In this document: one piece after another, positions 1 through 6,589 of the stretch
Layout: each line of letters opens with the position of its first letter
Numbering within the stretch: the first letter of the stretch is position 1
Assembly (NCBI GenBank): GCA_004297555.1
Contig: SCSV01000265.1
Location: 1 to 8,439, forward strand
Length of the DNA stretch: 8,439 bases
Reading direction: 5' to 3'
From: Salinibacterium sp.
Lineage (GTDB): Bacteria; Actinomycetota; Actinomycetes; Actinomycetales; Microbacteriaceae
The notes under the pieces: model-generated
The model's database searches: none
Seen by the model: the letters and a program-made list of their open reading frames with translations, nothing else
Told to the model about the DNA's origin: nothing
Translations under genes and position numbers: made by a program

Positions 1-1363
1 CGACTACCTCGGCGAGAGGTTGCAGCAGTCCGACCCGAACCAGCTCGTGCCCGAGACCGAGCCGGCGAGCCCCGCGACCGAGGCCTGGTACATCCTGCGG
101 ATCGCCGACTACCTCACCGAGAAGCTCGACGCCGGCTCGCTCGGCGTGCTCAACAACATCGAGCTGCCGCTCGTGCCTGTGCTCGCCACGATGGAGAACA
201 CCGGCATCACCGTGAACCGCGACATTCTCGCGCGTCTCACCGCCGACCTCACCGAGAGCGCGGCGGATGCTGCCCAGAAGGCCTTCGCCGAGATCGGCCG
301 CGAGATCAACCTCGGCAGCCCCAAGCAACTGCAAGAGGTGCTCTTCGACCAGCTCGCCATGCCGAAGACGCGCTCGAACAAGACCGGATTCTCGACGGAT
401 GCCGCGAGCCTCACCGACCTGCAAGAGATCGCGCCGCACCCCTTCCTCGACTACCTGTTGCAACACCGCGAAGCGACCAAGCTCATGCAGATCATCGCGA
501 CCATCGACAAGGCGGTGGATGCGGGCGGCCGCGTGCACACCACATATGAGCAGGCCGGCTCGGCCACCGGCCGCATCGCCTCCAACGAGCCGAACCTGCA
601 GAACGTGCCCGTGAAGACCGAGATCGGTCGCGAGATCCGCTCCGCGTTCGAGATGGGCGAGGAGTTCGAGACCCTGCTCACCGCCGACTACTCGCAAATC
701 GAGATGCGCATCATGGCGCACCTCTCCGGCGACGAGGGCCTGATACTTGCGTTCAACGAGGGCGAAGACCTGCACCGCTTCGTCGGGGCGCGCATCTTCG
801 GCGTTGACCCCGCCGATGTCACGCCCACCATGCGCACCAAGGTCAAGGCCATGTCGTATGGCCTCGCCTACGGACTGAGCGCCTTCGGCCTCAGCAAGCA
901 GTTGCGCATCGAGACAGCCGAAGCAAAAGCCCTGATGACCGACTACTTCGCCCGGTTCGGCGCGGTGCGCGAATACCTGCGCAACGTCGTCGAGCAAGCG
1001 CGCGTGGACGGCTACACGACCACGATCTTCGGCCGGCGCCGCCCCTTCGGCGACCTGAACTCGTCCAACCGGGTGCTGCGAGACAACGCCGAGCGGCAGG
1101 CGCTCAACTCGCCGATCCAGGGCTCGGCCGCAGACATCCTGAAGATCGCGATGATCGGTGTCGATGCGGACCTCAGGGCACAGTCGCTGAAGTCGCGCAT
1201 GTTGCTGCAAGTGCACGACGAACTCGTGTTCGAGGTCGCGCTCGGTGAACTCGACGTGCTCACCGCGATCGTGCGAGATCGCATGGGCAACGCGGCCGAC
1301 CTGCGAGTGCCACTCGACGTGCAGATCGGCACCGGCCCGAACTGGGATGCCGCGGCGCACTGA
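1..1363 (+). CDS. polA: DNA polymerase I, C-terminal part (5'-truncated by window edge)
   Basis: This is the polymerase domain of family A DNA polymerase I, which fills gaps in excision repair and replaces Okazaki primers. The frame is open from base 2, so the gene enters from outside the window, leaving 453 residues and the stop. Visible motifs: motif A DYSQIEMR (nt 686-709) with the catalytic Asp; motif B/O-helix at nt 833-871, with Arg, Lys and Tyr at the positions of E. coli R754, K758 and Y766; motif C QVHDELVFE (nt 1208-1234) with the second metal-binding Asp; and the palm/fingers signature NEPNLQNVP. The O-helix residue matching E. coli Phe762 is Tyr (codon 857-859), the form known in mycobacterial PolA. 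The 5' nuclease domain and nearly all of the exonuclease-like domain lie upstream and cannot be judged. The end matches the E. coli GxNWDxAH terminus, so the 3' end is intact. Confidence 0.97.
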   Translation, partial: DYLGERLQQSDPNQLVPETEPASPATEAWYILRIADYLTEKLDAGSLGVLNNIELPLVPVLATMENTGITVNRDILARLTADLTESAADAAQKAFAEIGREINLGSPKQLQEVLFDQLAMPKTRSNKTGFSTDAASLTDLQEIAPHPFLDYLLQHREATKLMQIIATIDKAVDAGGRVHTTYEQAGSATGRIASNEPNLQNVPVKTEIGREIRSAFEMGEEFETLLTADYSQIEMRIMAHLSGDEGLILAFNEGEDLHRFVGARIFGVDPADVTPTMRTKVKAMSYGLAYGLSAFGLSKQLRIETAEAKALMTDYFARFGAVREYLRNVVEQARVDGYTTTIFGRRRPFGDLNSSNRVLRDNAERQALNSPIQGSAADILKIAMIGVDADLRAQSLKSRMLLQVHDELVFEVALGELDVLTAIVRDRMGNAADLRVPLDVQIGTGPNWDAAAH

Positions 1364-1432
1364 ACTGTAGCCATCGCGGCCCGTTACCAACGCGACCGAA
1401 ATCTGCGCCCAGGGCGTCCTGAAGTCGGCTAG
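1364..1432. other. convergent spacer polA / lipoprotein gene
   Basis: This 69-bp gap separates two genes that point at each other. I see no strong hairpin followed by a T tract on either strand, only a short CGCC-CAG-GGCG stem of four base pairs near 1406-1416. Transcription from the two sides may therefore overlap here. Confidence 0.5.
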
Positions 1433-2200
1433 TTATGGATGCCCGAGCGGCCCTGTTCCCGCGCCGGCGGGCGCTTTGTCGACCTTGACCAACTCTTCGC
1501 GGCCCGAGCCGCCCGAGACATCGAGCGTCAACACCGCGCCGAAACCGCGCGCATAGAACTTGTACTCGACCACATCCGGCTCGATCGCCGAGGTGTCCTT
1601 GATGAGCAGCATGTCGGTGAAGTGCCGGAATGGCGTGTCGGCTTGCTCAACCAGGCTCAGAATTTCGCCGTTGTCCTCGGCTTCGCCCGCCTGGTACTCC
1701 TCGCGATACGACTGCCCGACTTGCGGATGCCCGGGCAACAGCACACCGGCCTGCGCCCCGTGCAGACCGGCCTCGAACGAGCCTGCGCGCGAAACGACCT
1801 TGCCGTGCTCGAACTCGGCAGTATCCTCGCCCAGGTACCAGATCGAGCCGAAGGAGTCTTGGGCGTACCAATCGAACGTGTCCTCGACGATTTCGTTGCC
1901 CTGATAAGCAGTGTCCCGCACGACTCGCGCCTTGATGCCATTGGCGATTGTCTTGGTCTTGTCGGTCACGATGACGACGACGGTGAACACCGTGCCCTCA
2001 GCATCCGTCTCTCTGAAGGTCCACCGGGTGCCGGGCTTCATCGGCCAGTAGGGGTTGTCGATCTGGGTCGAGAACTTCGCGGGGTCAAGGGTGACCTTCT
2101 CGTTGCCCCGGGGCAGTACGGGTTCGCTCGCGCTGCAGGCGGTCAGCCCCAGCGCTGTTGCCACGACCAATATTGCGATGCCGATTCGCTTGCTCTTCAT
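1433..2200 (-). CDS. secreted lipoprotein of unassigned function
   Basis: A 255-residue protein with a clear lipoprotein signal: basic MKSKR start, hydrophobic stretch at residues 6-20 and lipobox LTAC with the lipidated Cys at residue 22. It should be anchored on the outer face of the membrane. The mature part carries an NPYWPMKPGTRWTF segment at about residues 49-62, then alternating beta-type strands rich in Val, Thr and Glu, a DWYAQD segment and a WYLGE segment. I have a general impression of similar motifs in other bacterial exported hypothetical proteins, but I know no function. The start is set by an AAGGAGGAGGAG ribosome binding site (2205-2216, minus strand) just upstream of ATG. It is monocistronic, convergent to polA and divergent from ptsH. 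The overlapping 259-residue plus-strand frame lacks any recognisable motif, so the minus strand is chosen. Confidence 0.85.
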   Translation of the reverse strand: MKSKRIGIAILVVATALGLTACSASEPVLPRGNEKVTLDPAKFSTQIDNPYWPMKPGTRWTFRETDAEGTVFTVVVIVTDKTKTIANGIKARVVRDTAYQGNEIVEDTFDWYAQDSFGSIWYLGEDTAEFEHGKVVSRAGSFEAGLHGAQAGVLLPGHPQVGQSYREEYQAGEAEDNGEILSLVEQADTPFRHFTDMLLIKDTSAIEPDVVEYKFYARGFGAVLTLDVSGGSGREELVKVDKAPAGAGTGPLGHP

Positions 2201-2204
2201 CTCG

Positions 2205-2216
2205 CTCCTCCTCCTT
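2205..2216 (-). promoter_or_regulatory. strong Shine-Dalgarno of the lipoprotein gene
   Basis: Read on the minus strand this is AAGGAGGAGGAG, ending 4 nt before the ATG; its best anti-SD match, AAGGAGG, lies 9 nt from the ATG. It is the strongest ribosome binding site in the window and supports the chosen start and strand. Confidence 0.8.
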
Positions 2217-2233
2217 GATTATTTACCGCGGTG

Positions 2234-2261
2234 TCGACTGGCACCAGAAAGTCATTAGTGT
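2234..2261 (+). promoter_or_regulatory. candidate promoter for the ptsH operon
   Basis: TCGACT (2234-2239, four of six matches to TTGACA), a 16-nt spacer and TAGTGT (2256-2261, fitting the actinobacterial TANNNT -10). Transcription would start near 2268, just before the AAGGAGG ribosome binding site at 2273-2279. The 83-bp divergent gap 2201-2283 must also hold the lipoprotein promoter on the minus strand. An AT-rich stretch at 2217-2225 could be its -10, but I find no matching -35. This is inferred from consensus only. Confidence 0.35.
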
Positions 2262-2283
2262 GAATTAGTCCGAAGGAGGCAGG

Positions 2284-2553
2284 ATGCCCGAGCGAAGAGT
2301 CACCGTCGTCTCCCGAGTCGGCCTGCACGCGCGACCAGCCTCGCTCTTCGCCGAGGCCGCCGCCAATCTCGGACACCAGGTCGCGCTCACCTCGGAATCG
2401 GGCCAGACCGTGAACGCCGCGAGCATCCTCGGGGTGCTCTCGCTCGGCATCGGCTGCGGCGAAACGGTCGTGCTGAGCGCGGAAGGGGAGGGCGCGGAGG
2501 TCGCCCTCGACGCGCTCGAAGCCCTGCTCAACACCGACCTCGATCTGGCCTAG
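2284..2553 (+). CDS. ptsH: HPr phosphocarrier protein of the PTS
   Basis: HPr accepts phosphate from PEP through enzyme I on a histidine and passes it to the sugar-specific EIIA domains of the phosphotransferase system; it is cytosolic. The 89 residues match the family length. The active site GLHARPAS is present, with the phosphorylated His at residue 15, Arg17 and Pro18. The second signature, VNAASILGVLSLGI (43-56), keeps Ser47 at the position of the regulatory Ser46 of low-GC Gram-positive HPr. An AAGGAGG site at 2273-2279 precedes the ATG by 4 nt. No enzyme I or EII gene is nearby. It instead leads an operon with a DUF885 peptidase-like gene, whose start overlaps its stop by one base, so the two are probably translated together. 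Identification as HPr is secure. Whether it is the cell's only HPr cannot be told from here. Confidence 0.95.
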   Translation: MPERRVTVVSRVGLHARPASLFAEAAANLGHQVALTSESGQTVNAASILGVLSLGIGCGETVVLSAEGEGAEVALDALEALLNTDLDLA

Positions 2554-4241
2554 TGCGCGAACCTACTGAACCCGCTGACGCTGCCAAACCTGGCGGCCGC
2601 GCCCCGACCGCGATCGACGCGATCGCCGAAGGGTGGGTCACCACCCTCGCCGACCTCGACCCGAGCATCGCAACCTGGATCGGCATCCCGGGGCGCCACG
2701 ACGAGTACGAGGACTATTCGCCCGCTGGTCAAGCGCGATTCGATGACGCCGCAAAGAAGGTACTGGCCGAGCTCGCGGCCGCGACCGACCGCGACGACGT
2801 CGACAGGGTGACCCGAGATGAGCTAGGGCGCGAACTGACTCTGGCACTCGAGTCGAGCGATGCAGGCCGGTGGATGCGCGACCTGAACGTCATCGCGAGC
2901 CCGGCCCAGGGCATCCGCGACATTCTCGACCTGATGCCCACCGAGACCGTTGACGACTGGACCACCATTGCCGGTCGCCTGGGCAACCTGCCTGGCGCGA
3001 TCGCTGGGTACATCGAGACCCTGCGGCTGGGTATCGAGCGGGGCGTGACACCGGCGAAACGCCAAGTGCGCGAAGTAATTGAGCAATCCCGAAAGCACAG
3101 CGCGAGCGGCGGATTCTTTGAGAGGTTCGTCGAGTCGGCTCCGGTGCCGAGTGCCCTCGGGGGCGACCTTTCTCGCGCCGCTGCCGACTCGGCTGACGCG
3201 TACCTCGCCCTCGCCGAGTTTCTGCAGCGTGAACTGCTCCCCGCAGCGCAAGAATCCGACGCCGTAGGGCGCGAGCTCTACGCCCTCCACTCGCGCGCGT
3301 TTCTTGGCTCCACGATCGACCTCGACGAGACGTACGAGTGGGGCATCGAGGAACTCGCGCGGATGACCGCGGAGCAGGAGGCGATTGCCGAGGAGATCCG
3401 GCCCGGGGCATCCCTCGCCGAAGCGATCGAGCTGCTCGACGCCGACCCGGCACGCCAGCTTGAGGGAACTGCGGCGCTGCGCGAGTGGATGCAGAACCTC
3501 AGCGACCGCGCGGTGGCCGAACTCTCGGCGAGCCACTTCGACATTCCTGACCCAATCAAACGCCTCGAATGCCTCATCGCGCCGACCGAGGAGGGCGGCA
3601 TCTACTACACGAGTCCGAGCGACGACTTCTCGCGACTCGGGCGCATGTGGTGGTCGGTTCCCGAGGGCGTGACGAGTTTCACGACCTGGCGCGAGACGAC
3701 GACCGTGTATCACGAGGGCGTTCCCGGGCATCACCTGCAACTCGGCCAGGCGGTCTACAACCGCGGCTCGCTCAACACCTACCGGCGGCATCTGGCCGGC
3801 ACCTCCGGTCACGCCGAGGGCTGGGCCCTCTACGCGGAACGACTCATGCACGACCTCGGCTACCTTGACGACCCCGGCGATAGGCTCGGGATGCTCGACG
3901 GCCAGCGCATGCGCGCGGCCCGCGTGGTGCTCGACATCGGGGTGCACCTGGGCAAGCCGCGGCTCGACGGAACGGGCGTCTGGGACTGGGACTATGCGCT
4001 GGACTTCATGACCAAGAACGTGAACATTAACCAGCAGTTTGTGCGCTTCGAAGTGAATCGATACTTCGGATGGCCGGGGCAGGCACCCTCCTACAAGGTG
4101 GGGCAGCGCATCTGGGAGCAGATTCGGGATGCCTACCAAGCTCGCGAGGGAGCCTCCTTCGAGATCAAGGATTTCCACCACCGGGCGCTGGATCTCGGCG
4201 GGGTCGGACTCGACACACTGAGAAAGGCGCTTCTCGCATGA
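2553..4241 (+). CDS. DUF885 family protein, zincin-like metallopeptidase
   Basis: This 562-residue protein has the usual DUF885 length. The first ~20 residues are Pro/Ala-rich, followed by the family N-terminal pattern IDAIAEGWVTTLADLDPS..ATWIGIPG. The key region is HEGVPGHHLQ (387-396), whose His and Glu resemble the metal-binding and catalytic residues of HExxH zincins. About 30 residues later SGHAEGWALYAE (419-429) offers a likely third ligand in Glu422. From this I infer a metal-dependent peptidase or amidase fold; the substrate is unknown. There is no signal peptide, so it is probably cytosolic. The GTG start overlaps the ptsH TAG by one base and has no Shine-Dalgarno, which suggests translational coupling. 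The next in-frame ATG is over 100 codons inside the conserved domain. The 3' end overlaps the next gene by an ATGA. Confidence 0.9.
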   Translation: MREPTEPADAAKPGGRAPTAIDAIAEGWVTTLADLDPSIATWIGIPGRHDEYEDYSPAGQARFDDAAKKVLAELAAATDRDDVDRVTRDELGRELTLALESSDAGRWMRDLNVIASPAQGIRDILDLMPTETVDDWTTIAGRLGNLPGAIAGYIETLRLGIERGVTPAKRQVREVIEQSRKHSASGGFFERFVESAPVPSALGGDLSRAAADSADAYLALAEFLQRELLPAAQESDAVGRELYALHSRAFLGSTIDLDETYEWGIEELARMTAEQEAIAEEIRPGASLAEAIELLDADPARQLEGTAALREWMQNLSDRAVAELSASHFDIPDPIKRLECLIAPTEEGGIYYTSPSDDFSRLGRMWWSVPEGVTSFTTWRETTTVYHEGVPGHHLQLGQAVYNRGSLNTYRRHLAGTSGHAEGWALYAERLMHDLGYLDDPGDRLGMLDGQRMRAARVVLDIGVHLGKPRLDGTGVWDWDYALDFMTKNVNINQQFVRFEVNRYFGWPGQAPSYKVGQRIWEQIRDAYQAREGASFEIKDFHHRALDLGGVGLDTLRKALLA

Positions 4242-4849
4242 GCGTTGACGCTGTTTCACCCTGGGTCGCCGCCTTCGGCGAACGGCGCTTCGAGTTGCAT
4301 CCCCGCCTGCAGACCTACTTCTCGCAAATTCCGGACGGCAAGGTTGGCCGTGGGCACGGCACGTTCGACACGGTCGGTACACCCAGGCGGTGGTTGTGGC
4401 CGCTGTTCGCGATGCTGCAGCGGGCGGGCATCCTGTTTCCGGTGTGGCAGCGCGATGTGCCGTTCACCGTTGTCAACAGCCCGCTCGGGTCGCGGCTTGG
4501 TCATGTGCGCATCTTCCACCTCGCGGGCGGCGACCGCACCATGGTCGACACGCTCACTTTCACCGATGGAGAGCTCGTCGACCTTCTGGGCCACCGCGCC
4601 CGGGTTGAGTGTGCGCTCGACGCGACGATCGTTGATGGCGGCTTGATCTTCCGGTCGACGCGCATCCGGTTGCGGCTGGGAGCGCTGAAAATTCGCGTGC
4701 CGAACGGTCTCGTGCGGGTGATCATCACGGAGCGCTACGACGATGCCCGCGACCAGCAAGTGATGAGCCTCGTGATGAGCATGCCGCTCATCGGTCGCAT
4801 CTACGAGTACGGCGGTAGCTTCGACTACGACTGCGAGGAGGCCGCGTGA
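4238..4849 (+). CDS. DUF4166 domain protein
   Basis: A 203-residue protein that I recognise as DUF4166-like from LHPRLQTYFSQ (20-30), the glycine-rich GRGHGTFDTVGTPRRWLWPLF (37-57), RAGILFP (62-68), RDVPFTVVN (72-80) and a C-terminal MSMPLIGRIYEYGG. No catalytic residues are evident and the biochemical role is unknown. As I recall, members of this family often occur beside or fused to NAD-binding epimerase-like proteins, which fits the broken epimerase start directly downstream. No signal peptide is seen; the moderately hydrophobic segment near 53-68 is too short and polar to be a sure membrane helix. The start is the ATG overlapping the upstream stop (ATGA). A longer frame from 4070 would run 168 nt inside the DUF885 gene and is rejected. 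Its own stop overlaps the next start (GTGA). Confidence 0.82.
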   Translation: MSVDAVSPWVAAFGERRFELHPRLQTYFSQIPDGKVGRGHGTFDTVGTPRRWLWPLFAMLQRAGILFPVWQRDVPFTVVNSPLGSRLGHVRIFHLAGGDRTMVDTLTFTDGELVDLLGHRARVECALDATIVDGGLIFRSTRIRLRLGALKIRVPNGLVRVIITERYDDARDQQVMSLVMSMPLIGRIYEYGGSFDYDCEEAA

Positions 4850-4896
4850 CTGACACGATCGTGATCGCCGGGGCATCCGGGTTCATGGGGCGCTAG
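4846..4896 (+). pseudogene. N-terminal remnant of an NAD-binding epimerase (SDR, TIGR01777-like)
   Basis: A GTG overlapping the stop of the DUF4166 gene (GTGA) opens a 16-codon frame reading MTDTIVIAGASGFMGR and ending in TAG at 4894-4896. It contains the first beta strand and the complete GxxGxxG dinucleotide-binding turn (GASGFMG) typical of extended SDR epimerases, including the TIGR01777/DUF1731 group, where this segment is normally followed by some 280 more residues. Reading through the TAG gives LA, which would continue an ordinary GR-Y-LA sequence if TAG replaced TAC. Family resemblance is then lost within a few codons and the rpsA promoter candidate begins. The best reading is a gene cut down by deletion that kept only its start. 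A functional 16-residue coupling peptide is a less likely alternative. Confidence 0.6.
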
Positions 4897-4903
4897 CTGG
4901 CGG

Positions 4904-4933
4904 TTGGCGCAAACAGAGGGGTACAGCTAAGCT
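4904..4933 (+). promoter_or_regulatory. candidate rpsA promoter
   Basis: TTGGCG (4904-4909), an 18-nt spacer and TAAGCT (4928-4933) match a primary sigma factor promoter of actinobacteria, with -10 pattern TANNNT. The same TAAGCT hexamer occurs directly before uvrB. The promoter begins only 7 bases after the stop of the epimerase remnant. Confidence 0.5.
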
Positions 4934-4938
4934 GGACT

Positions 4939-4952
4939 GTCGCTCTCGCGAC
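4939..4952 (+). other. 5'-end hairpin of the rpsA transcript
   Basis: GTCGC-TCTC-GCGAC forms a perfect 5-bp stem with a 4-nt loop, placed at the predicted 5' end of the rpsA mRNA. A few T residues follow (TTTCT), so it might also act as a weak terminator for the upstream operon. Confidence 0.4.
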
Positions 4953-4965
4953 TTTCTATCCGCCT

Positions 4966-5004
4966 GCCATCGGCGAAAAAACCCTGCACGATTCTGTCGG
5001 TGGC
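4966..5004 (+). other. rpsA leader stem-loop
   Basis: GCCATCGGC (4966-4974) pairs along its full length with GTCGGTGGC (4996-5004). This gives nine pairs including two G-U, plus one more G-U inside, and closes a 20-nt A-rich loop (4976-4995). It lies 31 nt upstream of the rpsA start. A role in S1 autoregulation is only a hypothesis. Confidence 0.45.
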
Positions 5005-5035
5005 CGAACTATGTCCCTATCGGAGCTCTAACTAC

Positions 5036-6505
5036 ATGACAACCGCAACGACCGACAAGGCGCCCAAGCAGGTCGCCGTCAACGACATTGGATCTGCTGA
5101 AGATTTTCTCGCCGCGGTCGAAAAGACCCTGAAGTTTTTCAATGATGGCGACCTCATCGAAGGTACCGTCGTCAAGATCGACCGTGACGAGGTTCTCCTC
5201 GATGTCGGTTACAAGACCGAGGGTGTAATCCCCTCCCGCGAACTCTCCATCAAGCACGATGTTGACCCGACCGAGGTTGTTCAGGTCGGCGACACGGTTG
5301 AGGCCCTGGTTCTTCAGAAAGAAGACAAAGAAGGCCGTCTCATCCTCTCCAAGAAGCGCGCGCAGTACGAGCGTGCTTGGGGCGATGTCGAGAAGATTAA
5401 GGATGCCGATGGCATCGTCACCGGTTCGGTCATCGAGGTTGTCAAGGGCGGTCTGATCGTCGACATCGGTCTGCGCGGATTCCTCCCCGCCTCGCTCATC
5501 GAGCTGCGCCGCGTGCGCGACCTCGGCCCCTACCTCGGCCAGGACATCGAGGCGAAGATCCTCGAGCTCGACAAGAACCGCAACAACGTTGTGCTCTCCC
5601 GCCGCGCACTACTCGAGCAGACGCAGAGCGAAAGCCGCACCACCTTCCTCAACAACCTCGCCAAGGGCCAGGTTCGCAAGGGTGTCGTCTCCTCGATCGT
5701 CAACTTCGGCGCGTTCGTCGACCTCGGCGGCGTGGACGGCCTCGTGCACGTCTCCGAGCTGTCGTGGAAGCACATCGAGCACGCCTCGGAGGTTGTCGAG
5801 GTTGGCCAGGAAGTCACCGTCGAGATTCTTGAGGTCGACCTCGAGCGTGAGCGCGTGTCGCTCTCCCTCAAGGCCACTCAGGAAGACCCGTGGCAGGTCT
5901 TCGCCCGCACCCACGCCATCGGCCAGGTTGCACCGGGCAAGGTCACGAAGCTCGTACCGTTCGGTGCGTTTGTTCGCGTTGCCGAGGGTATCGAGGGTCT
6001 CGTGCACATCTCCGAGCTGTCGGGCAAGCACGTCGAACTCGCCGAGCAGGTTGTCTCGGTGAACGACGAGGTCTTCGTCAAGGTCATCGACATCGACCTG
6101 GAGCGCCGCCGCATCTCGCTCTCGCTGAAGCAGGCGAACGAGGGCGTCGACCCCGAGGGCACCGAGTTCGACCCGGCGCTGTACGGCATGCTCACCGAGT
6201 ACGACGAGCAGGGCAACTACGCCTACCCCGACGGCTTCGACCCGGCCACCAACGAGTGGAAAGAAGGCTTCGAGGCCCAGCGCGAGAAGTGGGAGCAGGA
6301 TTACGCTGCCGCCCAGGCTCGTTGGGAGCAGCACAAGAAGCAGGTTGCTGCCGCTGCACTCGAGGTCGACATGCCCAGCAGCACCGAAGCGCCCGCCGGA
6401 GCATCCTCCTTCTCGAGCGACGAAGACACCGCTGGTGCGGGCACTCTCGCCGACGACGAGTCGCTCGCCGCACTGCGCGAGAAGCTCGCCAACAACGCTG
6501 GCTAG
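5036..6505 (+). CDS. rpsA: 30S ribosomal protein S1
   Basis: S1 binds mRNA on the small ribosomal subunit and helps initiation. The 489-residue protein has four S1 RNA-binding repeats at about residues 38-107, 125-190, 211-279 and 296-365. The last two carry the textbook FGAFVxL..VDGLVHVSELS and FGAFVRV..IEGLVHISELS cores. The C-terminal tail (376-489) follows the actinobacterial pattern FDPALYGM, QGNYAYPDGFDP, TNEWKEGFE, a Gln/Glu/Lys-rich helical stretch, an acidic Ser/Ala linker and a terminal ALREKLA. This resembles the M. tuberculosis protein and differs from the six-domain E. coli form. The start is ATG 5036, where family homology begins (MTTATT..); the in-frame GTG at 5000 would add an unrelated 12-residue piece overlapping the leader stem. 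Its 5' half uses many GTT, GGT and CGT codons, as expected of a highly expressed gene. It is monocistronic, ending in hairpins. Confidence 0.97.
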   Translation: MTTATTDKAPKQVAVNDIGSAEDFLAAVEKTLKFFNDGDLIEGTVVKIDRDEVLLDVGYKTEGVIPSRELSIKHDVDPTEVVQVGDTVEALVLQKEDKEGRLILSKKRAQYERAWGDVEKIKDADGIVTGSVIEVVKGGLIVDIGLRGFLPASLIELRRVRDLGPYLGQDIEAKILELDKNRNNVVLSRRALLEQTQSESRTTFLNNLAKGQVRKGVVSSIVNFGAFVDLGGVDGLVHVSELSWKHIEHASEVVEVGQEVTVEILEVDLERERVSLSLKATQEDPWQVFARTHAIGQVAPGKVTKLVPFGAFVRVAEGIEGLVHISELSGKHVELAEQVVSVNDEVFVKVIDIDLERRRISLSLKQANEGVDPEGTEFDPALYGMLTEYDEQGNYAYPDGFDPATNEWKEGFEAQREKWEQDYAAAQARWEQHKKQVAAAALEVDMPSSTEAPAGASSFSSDEDTAGAGTLADDESLAALREKLANNAG

Positions 6506-6508
6506 GTA

Positions 6509-6530
6509 CTCGGCGCGCTTGTCGCGCGAG
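6509..6530 (+). other. hairpin directly after the rpsA stop
   Basis: CTCG and CGCG pair with CGCG and CGAG, an 8-bp stem with one bulged G (6513) and loop CTTGT. It begins 3 nt after the rpsA stop codon and may protect the mRNA 3' end or assist termination. Confidence 0.45.
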
Positions 6531-6542
6531 GCTTGAACGTTG

Positions 6543-6572
6543 CAGGGGCCGGTCCTTCGGGGCCGGCCCCTG
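6543..6572 (+). terminator. strong hairpin terminator of rpsA, possibly bidirectional
   Basis: CAGGGGCCGG (6543-6552) pairs perfectly with CCGGCCCCTG (6563-6572). Three further pairs (TCC with GGG, one G-U) close a TTCG tetraloop of the stable C(UUCG)G type, a 13-bp stem in all. No T tract follows, as is common for actinobacterial terminators. It lies between convergent genes and could stop both. Confidence 0.75.
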
Positions 6573-6589
6573 TGCGTTAAGGGTGCGGC

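Larger units (their letters stand above)
4897..5035 (+). promoter_or_regulatory. rpsA upstream region and leader
   Basis: This 139-bp region holds the promoter and untranslated leader of rpsA. A promoter candidate lies at 4904-4933 and start-proximal hairpins at 4939-4952 and 4966-5004. A weak GGAG Shine-Dalgarno at 5022-5025 sits 10 nt before the ATG at 5036. If transcription begins near 4940 the leader is about 96 nt. A long leader with a weak ribosome binding site recalls the autoregulated rpsA leader of E. coli; regulation here is inference. Confidence 0.6.

Noticed and set aside
1404..1417. Terminator between polA and the lipoprotein gene
   Set aside because: Only a 4-bp stem with a 3-nt loop and no T tract; too weak to call.
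1439..2218. 259-residue plus-strand frame opposite the lipoprotein gene
   Set aside because: No motif or plausible ribosome binding site; the minus strand has a lipobox and a strong Shine-Dalgarno.
4070..4237. Upstream extension of the DUF4166 gene to an ATG at 4070
   Set aside because: It would overlap the DUF885 gene by 168 nt with low-complexity Gly/Arg/Ser sequence; ATG 4238 gives the usual 4-nt overlap and the family start.
2823..4382. 519-residue open frame on the minus strand opposite the DUF885 gene
   Set aside because: Shadow frame from GC-rich third positions; the plus strand has the DUF885 motifs, and stop/start overlaps on both sides.
5000..5035. GTG start for rpsA at 5000
   Set aside because: It adds 12 residues unlike S1 proteins, overlaps the leader stem and ignores the GGAG placed before ATG 5036.
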